Positions 21,322 through 31,986 of a stretch of DNA of 64,000 nt are shown here, piece after piece; the stretch's first letter is position 1, and every line of letters begins with the position of its first letter. The stretch covers positions 1-64,000 of the forward strand of contig CAICTM010000253.1 in assembly GCA_903772945.1 (NCBI GenBank). Direction: 5' to 3'. Both the position numbers and the translations under genes were made by a program. Source of the DNA: Seminavis robusta. Lineage: Eukaryota; Bacillariophyta; Bacillariophyceae; Naviculales; Naviculaceae. The notes below the pieces were generated by a model. The model searched no databases and was not told the origin of the DNA. It saw nothing but the letters and a program-made list of their open reading frames with translations.

Positions 21322-23889
21322 ATGGTGAAGAGTCGCAAGACTACCCTCAACAAGGCCCGTCCATTGCCAGACCGATACACACTCAAGGCCACCAATACTG
21401 CCCATGGTGCCAAAGTGAGTAGGAGGTTTACCACCGTCAAGACCACCGACCAGGATGCTGCAGCCATTGCGAACCAGCTAGAGAATGCTACCGAATCGCC
21501 ACCCTCGCAACATGGCAGTACAGGCTTTGTCAGCAAGCGCATCATCTTTCCACACTTGACGCGTCTGCAGTATGGAATCTTGCGCTATCGGGATATTTCC
21601 GAAAGTCCCACCTCTGTCATCACCAGTATCTTTCCAGGAACTCAACAGGACCGAAGATTCGTCTTTGTACCGGCTGGATACTCCAATAGTGATAAGTGTC
21701 TTCAAGAAATCCTAATGGCGCTGCAGCTCAACAAGGGCCTACCACCCTTGGTGATTGTCACGGCGGCCACGGAGGGAGCTGTGGAAGAAACTGTGGATGA
21801 GGATGCTGAAGCCGGCACTGGCCCTGATGATGGAACCAATCAAAAGACCAAGCAGGTACTGTTGGGCAATCCCATCAGCGATGATCTAGATCTGTCTGAG
21901 GAAGAAGAACGAGAGCTATTGAGAGAAAAGACACAAGAGATACTACGTTCTACGGTAGAACTCTGTGGGGAAACTGGTGCTTGGCTCTTGCCTCATCGTC
22001 CTCGCCGCGTCAATGGTGCCGCAGAAGTGCTTTGTAGCACCATCTCCTCCACGTCATCCGGCGAGGATCAGCCTGTTCTTGGCAAGAATCCTACCGTGAT
22101 CTTGGGGATGATTGGACTAGATCACAATGACGAAGAGAATGGATTTGCCCAGCTTATTCAAACCAACATGGTTCCCTTTGGAACAGAAGTCGAGCAAGTG
22201 GCGATTGTCAACTACGACCGGAACGTTCGCGACAATCTGCCCTGCCCGGAGTTGACGCACCTCTTGCTCTTTGAGAGACGACAAGAAATGAGAGACTTTC
22301 GAGAGCGACTCTTGTCCCAAACACCTGATGTCTTCATGGCGTTTGGCAGCACCACCCCCTATGCCAAGAAGTGTCTGTTTGCTACCTTGGTGGATGAATC
22401 ACCTGTTGCTCTCATCACCCATACCAGTTCTGAAATTGATCACATGTCGTGGATGCTTCGGCATGCCGACTCGGAACTCAGAAAGATTGACGTGGGAGCA
22501 AAGGAACCACCCGAGAAGGGAACGGCAACCTTTGCTGTCTCGAGCGATCCCACGGAGTACGAAACTCTTCCATTGCAACCATTTGCAGATCTAGCAAATG
22601 TGGACCGGGAGCTTGCCGAGTATCTACCCGTTTGGCCGGCAGCTCATAGGGATGAACGTGTGGTCCTGGCAGATCCAAGGCGAGTTGGTGGGCTTCGCTT
22701 TCAGCGCCAACTGCTGCGGGCGGTCAACGCCGCTTTTTACGTTCCCGAAGCTCGCGCCGTGGCATTAAGGGAGTCGTCAGAACTATTGGTTTCCATCCAA
22801 GAGGCTGCGTGCCACCAAAACAGGGTGACCGAGATTTATCACCTGGCAATGGTCCTGGCAACGCTGGCTGCAATTGTAGCGTCCGTCATGTATGCCAAGA
22901 TATTCGGAGAGGACCCTGCGCCCAGTTGGGACAACCGAAACCCACGCCAGATTGCGTTGTTCCTTGTCACCCTGGCAGTTCCTTTCAGCATTGCTTACTT
23001 GAAAAGACTGTACGATGGCAGCTCGCAACAATGGTCCGATGTTCAAAGGTCATCGGCTGAGTTGGAGTCAACCATTTTCGAGTTTCGTGCCAGACCACGG
23101 ACCTTTGGGCAAACCACGGGACAGGCCGGTGGTCAAGAACCATTGGATGCCTTTATTGGTCGCGTACTAGACATTCAAAGCCGCGCATCGCAGTTTTTGG
23201 CACCAGAGGATGGTGGGAAGACCAGTAAGGAACCAGGCGACTGCGCCGCCGAATCTCCAGTGAGTGAGACAGTTCTGGACTCTGCCGACCAGGACATTGA
23301 AGCGCCCCCACCAACGGAGTCGTCTCCCCTGCTTCCAGCTGCCCCGTCGCCGTCATTGGAAGATCTGGCACTCAATGGATCCACCAACAAGTGGACGAAG
23401 AAGCCTCATTACAAAGATGATACTGTCGTGGAAACATACGAAGACGAGTTTCAAGAAACACCTGGGGCAAGCAATGGAACACAGAATGACTGTGCCACTC
23501 TCTTGACAATCATAGATTACATTGACTGTCGAGTCCTCGCTGCTCGGCAGCAAAAGAGAGACGAGTTGGACAAATTGGAGAAACGAAACAAGATAATCGA
23601 AGTGATCATCAAGCTGGTTCTTGGCAGCACCAGCTTATTGGCATTGCTGTCGGAACAGTGGTTCATTCCCATAGTCCTGGGTGTCAGCACTGCCTTTTTT
23701 GCCAGCCAAGACTTCCGAAAATATAGGTCTCGCATGGACCAAGGTCAAGCGATGATCCGAAAGCTAGATGAGCTGCTCTCGTGGTGGGATGCCTTGGATG
23801 TCGAGGACAAGATCCTCCCAATCAACGAAGATCGCCTTGTGGAGTCAGCCGAAAGCATTCTTGTTGCTGAAGTTGCCTACACATACTAG
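21322..23889 (+). CDS. LSDAT (SLOG)-SLATT-SLATT membrane protein
   Basis: A single 855-residue frame starts at ATG 21322; upstream the frame is open only through a GTG. Residues 110-385 resemble the LSDAT/SLOG domain found at the N-terminus of TRPM channels: RFVFVPAGYS, GLPPLVIVTA, then ETGAWLLPHRPRRVNGAAEV in the place of the TRPM TGAWIITGG segment, NPTVILGMIGL, LLLFERRQEMRDFRERL and SPVALITH. SLOG domains bind nucleotide-derived ligands. Residues 466-595 form a first SLATT unit: two transmembrane helices, then WSDVQRSSAELESTIFEFRA. After a Pro/Ser-rich linker, residues 726-835 form a second one: YIDCRVLAARQQKRDELDKL, two membrane helices, and YRSRMDQGQAMIRKLDELL ending SWWDAL. In bacteria SLOG and SLATT are coupled as sensor and pore-forming effector of nucleotide-centred conflict systems. 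Domain assignment is by motif only; the glycine-rich ligand loop of LSDAT is altered. Confidence 0.8.
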   Translation: MVKSRKTTLNKARPLPDRYTLKATNTAHGAKVSRRFTTVKTTDQDAAAIANQLENATESPPSQHGSTGFVSKRIIFPHLTRLQYGILRYRDISESPTSVITSIFPGTQQDRRFVFVPAGYSNSDKCLQEILMALQLNKGLPPLVIVTAATEGAVEETVDEDAEAGTGPDDGTNQKTKQVLLGNPISDDLDLSEEEERELLREKTQEILRSTVELCGETGAWLLPHRPRRVNGAAEVLCSTISSTSSGEDQPVLGKNPTVILGMIGLDHNDEENGFAQLIQTNMVPFGTEVEQVAIVNYDRNVRDNLPCPELTHLLLFERRQEMRDFRERLLSQTPDVFMAFGSTTPYAKKCLFATLVDESPVALITHTSSEIDHMSWMLRHADSELRKIDVGAKEPPEKGTATFAVSSDPTEYETLPLQPFADLANVDRELAEYLPVWPAAHRDERVVLADPRRVGGLRFQRQLLRAVNAAFYVPEARAVALRESSELLVSIQEAACHQNRVTEIYHLAMVLATLAAIVASVMYAKIFGEDPAPSWDNRNPRQIALFLVTLAVPFSIAYLKRLYDGSSQQWSDVQRSSAELESTIFEFRARPRTFGQTTGQAGGQEPLDAFIGRVLDIQSRASQFLAPEDGGKTSKEPGDCAAESPVSETVLDSADQDIEAPPPTESSPLLPAAPSPSLEDLALNGSTNKWTKKPHYKDDTVVETYEDEFQETPGASNGTQNDCATLLTIIDYIDCRVLAARQQKRDELDKLEKRNKIIEVIIKLVLGSTSLLALLSEQWFIPIVLGVSTAFFASQDFRKYRSRMDQGQAMIRKLDELLSWWDALDVEDKILPINEDRLVESAESILVAEVAYTY

Positions 23890-24517
23890 CCAGCTGACAA
23901 CATCAGCGTCAGCTAAGAGTAAATAAATGAATTGATATCATGAACTTGTTTGTAGAAGTTAAGGAATTGAATCACTACATCCAGTAATGTTGACGCAGAT
24001 GTAGAAGATGATGAATGATCCAATCTCTGAAATAAAACAGACATAAAAAAAATGCAGATCCACCTACCCCACCTTCCCAGTCACAAACACTGTTGAATGC
24101 CTTTTAGATGGATTCACGATGACGAAACAAACCTTGCTCTTACTCCATCGCATTGACTCGAGACTACGCCATGTCCATTTCCGACCGCACATCTCCTCAG
24201 CCAGCAGACGCTAAAGTCCGAGCAACATCAAAGACGGCTAACAACTAGCTTTGACGAAGCAAAATCATACAATCTTGTTGGTTAGTAGTTAACAAATCTG
24301 CGTAGGTGAAAGTTCTAAGAATTGCGTGATGGATTGGTTTGTCGTGGCATGCGCCCTGTAGTAGACATTCATCATCGAAATCGGTGGCTTTGCCTACCAG
24401 AGGCTGCATTGTTGTACATGTAGCTCCAAAGAACACAGAACAAAACTTCCTTCACCGGTGCATTCACGAAAGCACAGCCGAATGCATCAGAGGGAGTTTC
24501 TTTGTTGTGGTCGCAGC
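23890..24517. other. Intergenic region
   Basis: It holds the 3' flanks of two convergent genes. No gene or repeat was recognised. Confidence 0.5.
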
Positions 24518-24751
24518 TTAGAATGGAGATGGGCAGGAGCTGTCTCCGTTGGCAATGGCTTGACCGCATCTTCTTGGCCAAGTCACAAAGTTCTCAAAGA
24601 ACTGGCTGCAGTCTCGGAAGCAGGGGCAACAATACTCAAAAGGTTGGAGTATAATCCAGAAACCAGCACAGAACATAGCGATTGGCCAGGCAAGGACGAA
24701 CAGCATGATCAGCCAAATCAAAGAGAAAAAGATTCCTGTAATGTGGCTCAT
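24518..24751 (-). CDS. Small conserved-looking membrane protein (WP..FCA..WI.LQPFE)
   Basis: The ATG at 24751 gives a 77-residue protein; the frame continues upstream only through a TTG. Residues 3-38 form one long or two short hydrophobic helices containing AWPIAMFCAGFWIILQPFE, followed by a Cys-rich stretch (CCPCFRDC) and FVTWPRRCGQAI. This arrangement recalls a family of short uncharacterised membrane proteins seen in stramenopiles and some animals. The clustered cysteines could bind metal or be lipidated; this is a guess. The gene converges with the LSDAT-SLATT gene across 628 bp. Confidence 0.6.
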   Translation of the reverse strand: MSHITGIFFSLIWLIMLFVLAWPIAMFCAGFWIILQPFEYCCPCFRDCSQFFENFVTWPRRCGQAIANGDSSCPSPF

Positions 24752-25363
24752 GGTTTGATTGTCTTTTTCAAGGGAATACAAAGAGGAACTGCTGCCTTTT
24801 GAGTGCAGCGATTGTATTTTTGTGGGATCTAAAGCTAGCTACCTGAAGAAAAAAATGCAAAAGATCCAGTCTAAACTCGGAACACCGATTTGTACTGGGA
24901 TCTTCCGTGAATTACAGTGCCGCATTTTGAAACACCCCCAACGGCTACCCAGCGATGCAAAACTGATCAACCCCATGCCACAGGCTGTTCTCTGTTATTA
25001 GCCGCTCTCCGTTGAGCAGCTTCACGCTGCATCTCCAACAATTGCTTAGAAGAAAGAGAGTGCAAGTGGAAACAGAGCTGCCCACTGCGTGCTCCTTTCC
25101 GGAACACGTCCATTCAAAAATCTTTTGTGGGATTGTGACGAACCGATAGATTTAGCTAGCTACCGGTACCTGGTACCGGTATGGTTTGAAATACATGTAC
25201 ACTGTATCGGTAGTTGTCTCTAGGATTTCTATCATGTATGAGTAGCTGGATTTAAATTTTTGAAATGGGTACACTGTAACCCTGGTTTCCTTCATGCCAC
25301 CCTTCATCGAAATCATGCATCGGCCATGGGGGTGACTTGCAGAAGAGACAGTTGATTGCTCGC
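24752..25363. other. Intergenic region with GGTACC palindromes
   Basis: TACCGGTACCTGGTACCGGTA at 25161-25181 is a self-complementary cluster. No gene was recognised. Confidence 0.5.
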
Positions 25364-27057
25364 TCAACTTGGCTGGGTTTGGTTGCCCTCATTGGAAGCA
25401 TTTGTCAAGTTGACTCCCATATTTTTGCAAATGACGTACAGGACCACACCCAAAACGATGCCATATTCAACACCCACAATCAGAATTAGCACAAATGTTG
25501 CCAGGCACAAAATGTACTCTGCATGCCCCATTTTCTTCCTCGAATCGATGAGCCATTCAAAGACCAGGTCCACACAGATCAAGGACAGAAGAGACCCGAA
25601 AAAGAAGTTGGGAACATAGGCCAATATAGAAAAGGGTGCCACGAGGAATAGTATCTCACACCCGGCCAAAACAAATCCAGCCACACGAGACCGAATCCCT
25701 GCTCGCAGTGAGAAAATGCTTTGACTGAAGATGTAACTTCCAGTGTATCCTCCCGTCATTCCCGAAATGAAATTGCTAAAGCCAATCATTGTCAGTTCGC
25801 TATTGTAGTCCAGGGGCTGCTTGAGTTCCAGTTCAATGGCTGCAATATCCAGAGAGCTCGACAGTGCCACCACAAAGATCATGCCAATTTCGGTTAGGAT
25901 CAACTGAGGGAAAGTAGACCACAAGACCTTGTCCAATTTCAAGTAGTCCCAGGAATGGTACCACACAGGAGGCGGCTCCGTCTTGGCAATCCACCCCTCA
26001 TCTGTGGCTTGTTCCACGGACAAGCCACTCAGCCACAAGACCAAGTAGAACAAGCAAAATAAAAAGATAATGCAAGTTGGTAGGACAGCCATGTGTCTCA
26101 AAGTTCTCACAAGGATATAAATGAAAAGACCACCCAACATGCCCGGAGCAATGTATATGAATTCTTGCGAAAACACTTCCCAAGTTACCTGGGAGGTTCC
26201 TGCCATGATCCCTACCCCCGACATGCCACAAAAGTATCCAATGTAGGCAAGATAACCTCCCACCACACAGGTTGGCAGCAACTGTACCCATTGTGCCAAT
26301 TTGACTTTTCCAATGACCACCAAAGCCAACCCCAGCAGTGCTGTAGCTAGCGATAACCCGACCGTTGTCGTGGCCAACAGTGTTTCATCGTCGGCACCTC
26401 TTTGGCGACAGCTTTGTACCAACATTCCCGCCATGCTGGACAGAAAAATCAAACCGGCATCTTGGACTTGACCCACAGCAAAGGGGAGGGTCGATAATGC
26501 AGAGAAACATATTTGATGCACGACCCCAGACACAACGGTCAATTTGATTAAGACATTCAAGTAGGGTCGAAAGGCTTCGTCTCGGTATATAATGGACCCA
26601 AAAGACATTAAAACAGGCAAAACGATTGTTGCATTGATAACACTTGGAGATTGCAGGAAAAAGGGACATGTGAGCGGGATACCACCAATATGATGGCGTC
26701 ATGATGGGGGCGACACAGAATTTCCTGCACTTACCCGTAGAGAACGCAAAGAGAAAACGAAGTGGTCTCGTGCGGGCTGCTCCCGCTTCTTCTTCGACCG
26801 ACCAATGGAGTAGTTTCCTGGGGTCTTTGGGGCAAGTTCTCTATCAGATCTGGAATTTGTAGTTCCATACGCTCTGGATCGACATCTGACGCATCTCCCA
26901 CCGACAAGGATCGTTGTCGAACGGTTTTTATGGCATGATTTCTCGCAGGACTAGGGGAATGAAAGCAGGTGAGCATTGGCGACGTTGCTACATCCCACGC
27001 CGAGACATCATCGTCTTCATTTTCATCCACTTCTTCGACATGCTCTTCTGGAGCCAT
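25364..27057 (-). CDS. SulP/SLC26-type anion transporter without STAS domain
   Basis: Exon 1 (27057-26735) and exon 2 (26642-25364) join in frame through a 92-bp GT-AG intron to give 533 residues. The first 95 residues are cytosolic and polar, ending in RRRSGSSPHETT. The membrane part carries SulP-type signatures: GVINATIVLPVLMSFGSIIY, then SALSTLPFAVGQVQDAGLIF, and in the second half FSNFISGMTGGYTGSYIFSQ. About 10-12 hydrophobic helices are visible. The protein ends some 35 residues after the last helix, so the C-terminal STAS domain of typical sulfate permeases is absent, as in the fungal YGR125W-like branch, whose members act on the vacuole. Substrate and membrane are therefore uncertain (sulfate, another anion or a basic amino acid). 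Confidence 0.85.
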
Positions 27058-28303
27058 TGTTCAGTTAGTTTTTGGGTAGCTTCCACTCTGATACAGCTAA
27101 TAGATCTTGCTCGTATTAGCATTCTTTTTGTTGGTATCGTTTTCGGGTGTTAGCTAGCTGATGGCCAAAAGGGTTCCTAATAACCTTCATTTCTTGGCGT
27201 CAGAACATTTTGTGGCTGTCCATGGTGCCTTGGCGCCTTCTTTCGCAGCCACAAGCGGCTGTGCTGACTGGATCGCGGAGTACCGTACCGTACTTGGCTT
27301 AGGGTTGAAGGTATTTTGCCAACGCATCTGTCCCAAACAAACCGAACCATGTTGGTGTGGCGCGGCGGTGGTTGCGTGTTTGCTCTGCCTGTGTTGGAAC
27401 AGCTGTTGGAACCGTTTGCATGATTCGATTCGATTCATCATTCCTGTCCTGAACCATGGCTACGGTAGCTGCTACGGTATGTTTGCAGGCGCAAGGAGTA
27501 CCATGGTACTAGTACCCGTACGGTGTCTTTTGGTGTTAAAAAAGAATGGCTGAGTTCGATCTGTCGGGGGCTGTTTGCAAAGGCGCGGTTTGACGGCTGA
27601 TGTTGCTGGAGCAGTTTCTACACCGCCTAAGATACTTTCTCTTGTGTACCATTCAGCAATGAACCATCCTTTTGCTGTTGCATTTTGTTGGCCAATCTGG
27701 AAAGCTACCGGCCGCGGTATTGATGGCTTTGGTACGGTCCGGAACCGGAAGCGAGCCGCGGGGATGCATTTTCCAACGTCCATCGTCAAACATCTCAAAC
27801 AGCTTTCTGCTGCTTTAAAATAATGAGCCCACAAGGCTGTCGATTGCCGACAGGCTGAGTGCCTAGTTTTACTTAAGGGGCCCATGAAAGCTCTCGCTCC
27901 ACTCGCGTGAGTGTTGTTCAGACATTCTCGTCTCTTCACTCGTTTTGCAAAGAAAGAAGACGCCAAGCCAGTTGCTCGACCAGCTAATTGTTACTCGACA
28001 CATTACCACTAACAAACACCTGGTGATTGCTAATACCATACTACGTCCTCTCCTTGGCTTGGCCGCATACCAGAACATACTGTCTGTTGCATCCCTACTC
28101 TGATATTGTCTTTTGGTCAGCCAGGTTTCTGTCTCTGGCTCATCCCACAAACTTATTGCTGTTGGCGTTTTTGAGGTTCCCAACTCACCCCTCACGCCGA
28201 TAAAAATCAACCAACGAACACCCGAAAAGAAACGCTGGTTGTTCCTCTTTCTTGGATAAGTAGCATTACTTCTCTTCTTGTTCATTTCCAAGTCAAGTAC
28301 ACC
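27058..28303. other. Intergenic region
   Basis: A frame at 27161-27553 and minus-strand frames at 27472-27966 overlap and resemble nothing known. GGTACTAGTACC-like palindromes lie near 27500. Upstream signals of the gene at 28304 presumably lie in the last few hundred bases. Confidence 0.5.
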
Positions 28304-28927
28304 ATGTGTCTTCCTCCCCGTGGTGACGAAGAAGCCTATGATTCCTCCAAACGGCTTGCCCCTCGTCGCCGCCTGTTGCATCAACTGCCAGCAATCGTTG
28401 ATGATGATGACGATACTCCCACTGTAACCTTTGAAGAGGCTCTCGAGCAAGTCTTTCTGGTACCCACCACTCTCTCCTCCATTGACAGTATCGAAGAACG
28501 GAATCAGCTCTGGTACAATCGAGAAGACATTAAGGAGTTCCGCCGACAGGCGGCGTCCATCAGTCAGCAACTTCGCGATGGATTGTCCATTACCGAGTAC
28601 ACCCGAGGCCTGGAGCTCCGTACTTCTCTTCATCGTCAAGACCGCAAGCAGATGATTGTCAAGCGAATCCTGGAAGCTCAAGAAGACGACTCCGCTCCCG
28701 AAGATCTGGCACGGATTGCACAACAGCATTCCATCTGGTCTCGAAAGTTGGCACTGGCACAAGCACACAAAGACTACTATGCCGCTTATCATCCAAACCT
28801 CACTTCGGTACTGCCAGAGATGCCTGCCTTGTTGGACTGTCATAAGGATATGGCGACCAAGAAGAGATCGCTGTTGGGTGGGACCATGGCTCAAACTGGG
28901 CGGCGAGTACGGTGTAGAATGTTCTAG
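28304..28927 (+). CDS. Uncharacterised paralogue 2 (LWYNREDIKEFRRQA family)
   Basis: A 207-residue frame starts MCLPPRGDEE at the ATG 28304. It has a variable acidic N-terminus with a VDDDDDTPTVTFEEAL stretch, then QLWYNREDIKEFRRQA, TRGLELRTSLHRQDRKQMIV and a C-terminal half nearly identical with the copy at 18584-19198, ending RRVRCRMF. It is predicted soluble and helical, function unknown. The N-terminal thirds differ strongly between the copies while the C-terminal halves agree at DNA level, which suggests gene conversion of the 3' half or fast divergence of the 5' half. Confidence 0.8.
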   Translation: MCLPPRGDEEAYDSSKRLAPRRRLLHQLPAIVDDDDDTPTVTFEEALEQVFLVPTTLSSIDSIEERNQLWYNREDIKEFRRQAASISQQLRDGLSITEYTRGLELRTSLHRQDRKQMIVKRILEAQEDDSAPEDLARIAQQHSIWSRKLALAQAHKDYYAAYHPNLTSVLPEMPALLDCHKDMATKKRSLLGGTMAQTGRRVRCRMF

Positions 28928-29405
28928 CTCGTTTAGCAAGCTACTTCAGCTAGCTTGTTGAATGCAGGTCGATCGCTACCCGAATCATTTCATAAAGGTG
29001 GAGGCTTCTTATTACCATTGCTAACTATCAGTACGATAAGATAACAGGATCTTTGTACTTCTTGAACCCTCTCGTACATCATCCACCAAGCTAGCAACTA
29101 CAGTAGAAGCGTCGTGTCGAAGCATGGTGGGGAACTGAATTTCTCCAGTACAAGAGCAACATTCGGGAACTGGAAATAATGGTACGGGTAGCAGTACAGT
29201 TGCTATTGATAGCAAGGAATACTCTAGCTGCGCTGTTCTAATACTTATGATTTCAGAAATTAAGGTCTAGCTAGACAACAGTGTGACGCATCTAAATGTA
29301 GATATCGTTCATAGTCCATCACCAGTACTAGCGTAGTGCTGGTTCTGAGTTCATTTCTCATTCTGATTCATTCGTGTCATCGCGAACAGTTTTCTGCAAG
29401 CTAGA
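28928..29405. other. Intergenic region
   Basis: This lies between the 3' ends of two convergent genes; nothing was recognised. Confidence 0.5.
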
Positions 29406-30692
29406 CTAGTTCAAACAAAGTGCGCCAAGGACGGCATTGACTTGTTCCACAGCATTGTCCACATCCTTGGCGGCCGTTGACGCTTCCACCTTGTCGGCAT
29501 GCCGACGCAGCGTCTCAAACAGGTCAATGTTGGGAAGTGATTCCTTTCGTTGCATCATAGGAATGGGACTGGAGGTGTCCAAAGGCAAATCCTCATCATG
29601 AGTGTTAAACTGCTCCGGCTTGATCCGATCGACCCTCTTGGGTTTCCCATCGGGTCCAAAGATGCGCCGAGTTCTGGGTTTCTTGGGTCCCATCCATTGG
29701 GCCTTCAACGCTTCCCAAATACCTGGTAGATCTTCCAAAGTTTCCAGGTACATATGAGCAATGTTCTGCAGTGTGGAGTGAGATTCCAAGAGGCTTGGAA
29801 CATGGAGTGCATGTTCATCCCCTGGGATTCTGCTACTACTGATCATCTGAACATTCTCTGCCAATTTGGCTTGGGCATCCCGAAAGAGCCAGGGAATGAT
29901 CCGCGTAAAGCGCTGCAATTGTCGATTCACTTTGCAGTGTTCAAATTCCACCATGGATTTCTCTGCTTTTTTTCGATGCTTGAAACGATGTACCAGTTTG
30001 GCCAATTGGCGTTGTTTCAGTTGTTCAATTTGTTCCAATTTTCGATGCAACAGCATCATGCGAAAAGCGTAGCGCTGTCGGTACCCACGAAAGAGAGCCT
30101 GGAGTTTGGTGGCTCCAACATGTTGTTGTTGCTTTTCCTTTTTCTTTGTTGCGAGAGCTTTGAGAGAGTCTTCTTTTGTGCTAGGGCTAGACAGCACCAC
30201 TCGACGACCTACACAGTCACCACCCGTAATGTCATGTTCAAATAGCGGAGAAGAAGTTTCCGAGTCTGTCAAAGCACTGGTTTGACTGATATCCCGACTC
30301 TCCAGCATCTGGTGCTCCGGTATTTGCTGCTTGTAGAGTGATTCCGATTGAGCTCCCCACTGCTCGCGATGATCCAACAAGGACAGGTGCGCTGCCAGAG
30401 CCGACGGTTTGTTGTTGTCGTCGGAGGAACTGTTGCTCCGCCTAAAGCTATCAAACACATTGCCCAGCAAGCTCTTGGCTCGGGACTTTTTGCTCTTCCC
30501 CGCAAACAGACTGCTGCTGCTGCTCTGGGAACGGCCACTTCGGAGTGTATTTTCTCTTCCCGTCAAGAGCGACAGGGGCTGCGTCATGGTCGAAAAACGC
30601 GAATTCTTTGGAGTGCTACTACTATCGTTGCAGCCTGCAGATAGCGAAAGGGAGCTGTTGGTAGCAGCGTCTTGCAGCGGCTGTCGTCGCAT
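29406..30692 (-). CDS. IQ-motif protein, mostly disordered N-terminus
   Basis: The ATG at 30692 gives 428 residues; earlier in-frame starts are not ATG. Residues 1-190 are Ser-rich and probably disordered, with a basic cluster AGKSKKSRAKSLLG. At about 205-225 GATKLQALFRGYRQRYAFR is a good IQ calmodulin-binding motif, followed by a charged coiled coil with basic LVHRFKHRKKAEKS. Residues 270-330 look helical (IPWLFRDAQAKLAENVQ and HMYLETLEDLPGIWEALK). RTRRIFGPDGKPKRVDR and a helical C-terminus (ETLRRHADKVEAS) close the protein. A role in calcium-linked scaffolding is inferred from the IQ motif only. Confidence 0.7.
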   Translation of the reverse strand: MRRQPLQDAATNSSLSLSAGCNDSSSTPKNSRFSTMTQPLSLLTGRENTLRSGRSQSSSSSLFAGKSKKSRAKSLLGNVFDSFRRSNSSSDDNNKPSALAAHLSLLDHREQWGAQSESLYKQQIPEHQMLESRDISQTSALTDSETSSPLFEHDITGGDCVGRRVVLSSPSTKEDSLKALATKKKEKQQQHVGATKLQALFRGYRQRYAFRMMLLHRKLEQIEQLKQRQLAKLVHRFKHRKKAEKSMVEFEHCKVNRQLQRFTRIIPWLFRDAQAKLAENVQMISSSRIPGDEHALHVPSLLESHSTLQNIAHMYLETLEDLPGIWEALKAQWMGPKKPRTRRIFGPDGKPKRVDRIKPEQFNTHDEDLPLDTSSPIPMMQRKESLPNIDLFETLRRHADKVEASTAAKDVDNAVEQVNAVLGALCLN

Positions 30693-31986
30693 AGTCAAAT
30701 AGCAGGAAGCGGGAAACAGGAAAACAAGCAAGCTCTTGGTTGTTCGTCGACCAAGGCTACTGTACCAATGGAACCGGCAGTGGAAGGTTTGTCTTATTGC
30801 CACTCTCACCCCTCACCTCTCTCACCAAAACAACGTGACCCTTTGAACAAGAACCAACTGAAAACTTTAGGTTCGAAGAGGGCGCCCGCGCAAAAACGGT
30901 GAGATGTACTAACAGATAGCGAGGGCTTACTTATGTGACAAATTCTACTTAGAATAAGTACACCCACCTTGTTAAAGCCTCATTGGCATAAACTTCTATG
31001 CATAACTTCCATGACGCTGTACTGGTACCATACCATGGTAGTTTCTTTGTCCAGAAAGACAAGACAGCGTAGCGCTCGGGACTCAGATGGTGGCTACCGC
31101 CCCACCCCCACGCCACCCTTGCTTTGATGTTTTATTGACTGCAGAGGGCATAGTTTTCTTGCTTTGTTTTGTTGGGGGCTCATCTGCTCCATGATACTAG
31201 CTAGTACATGTACATAGCTTGAGCAGGTACATCGATGCATCATGGGCTTTGTTGGCTGAGTGATTTCAGTGTATGGCATACATGTTCTGGAGTCGAGTCA
31301 GATGGTCCGTTAGGTTTTTGTTGTACTAGAACAGCGTGCTGAGGAGGGAGCTGGTTGGTGTGCGTGGAGGAGGTGGTTGGCTTCACTCTCAAAACCTGCC
31401 ATCAGTGTCAGAGGCATCAGCATCCCGCACAATGGTGTCATTACTAGTACGGAAAGCCGCTTGCCAGTACCAAAAGACCCTTGCTGCCACCATATTCCTA
31501 AAACAAAAGCTGTCACCACCGGTCTGGACTGGAATACTCTCCTAGCTATGCATAGGCTCACTGGTGAAGACATCCTGGCTGCCTTGCTTGTTCCGAGTCG
31601 ATTCAAAGCTACCATATCCATGCGTCAATATACCGGTATACAAGGTCGATCTAGGGGGGTATTATCTACACTGGTCCTTCAATGTCTCCCCAATGTTCAC
31701 AGACCAGGCCAGCCTTCTCTGCAGCTCGCGGCTCGCACTGCCAGATTGATTGAGAAAACTCCTAGATAAGATGCTTCCGATGGATAGCCGCCGCCTTTGT
31801 AACATGCATTTCAAATTTTGCTCTGTTGGTTTATAGCGCTACACTAGACAGTCTTGGACAGCTGGTGAATTTCTGAACTGACCGTCCGGGCAAGGACGGA
31901 AGTATCTACAGTTTGTACACCAATTACTGACAAGGGTTGGATACATGAAGCTCAACACGCAGGCGCGAGCTCTGGCAGTATGTTCC
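30693..31986. other. Intergenic region
   Basis: Open frames at 31310-31621 (minus) and 31377-31769 (plus) overlap and match no family. TAGTACATGTACATAG near 31199 and GGTACCATACCATGGTA near 31024 are examples of the palindromic words that fill the spacers. Confidence 0.5.

Noticed and set aside
27161-27553. 130-codon plus frame
   Set aside because: No family resemblance, odd composition and overlapping open frames on the other strand.
27869-28939. 356-codon minus frame
   Set aside because: Antisense of paralogue 2 on the plus strand, whose protein is conserved.
31310-31769. Overlapping frames of 103 and 130 codons
   Set aside because: They are opposite each other and neither has recognisable features.
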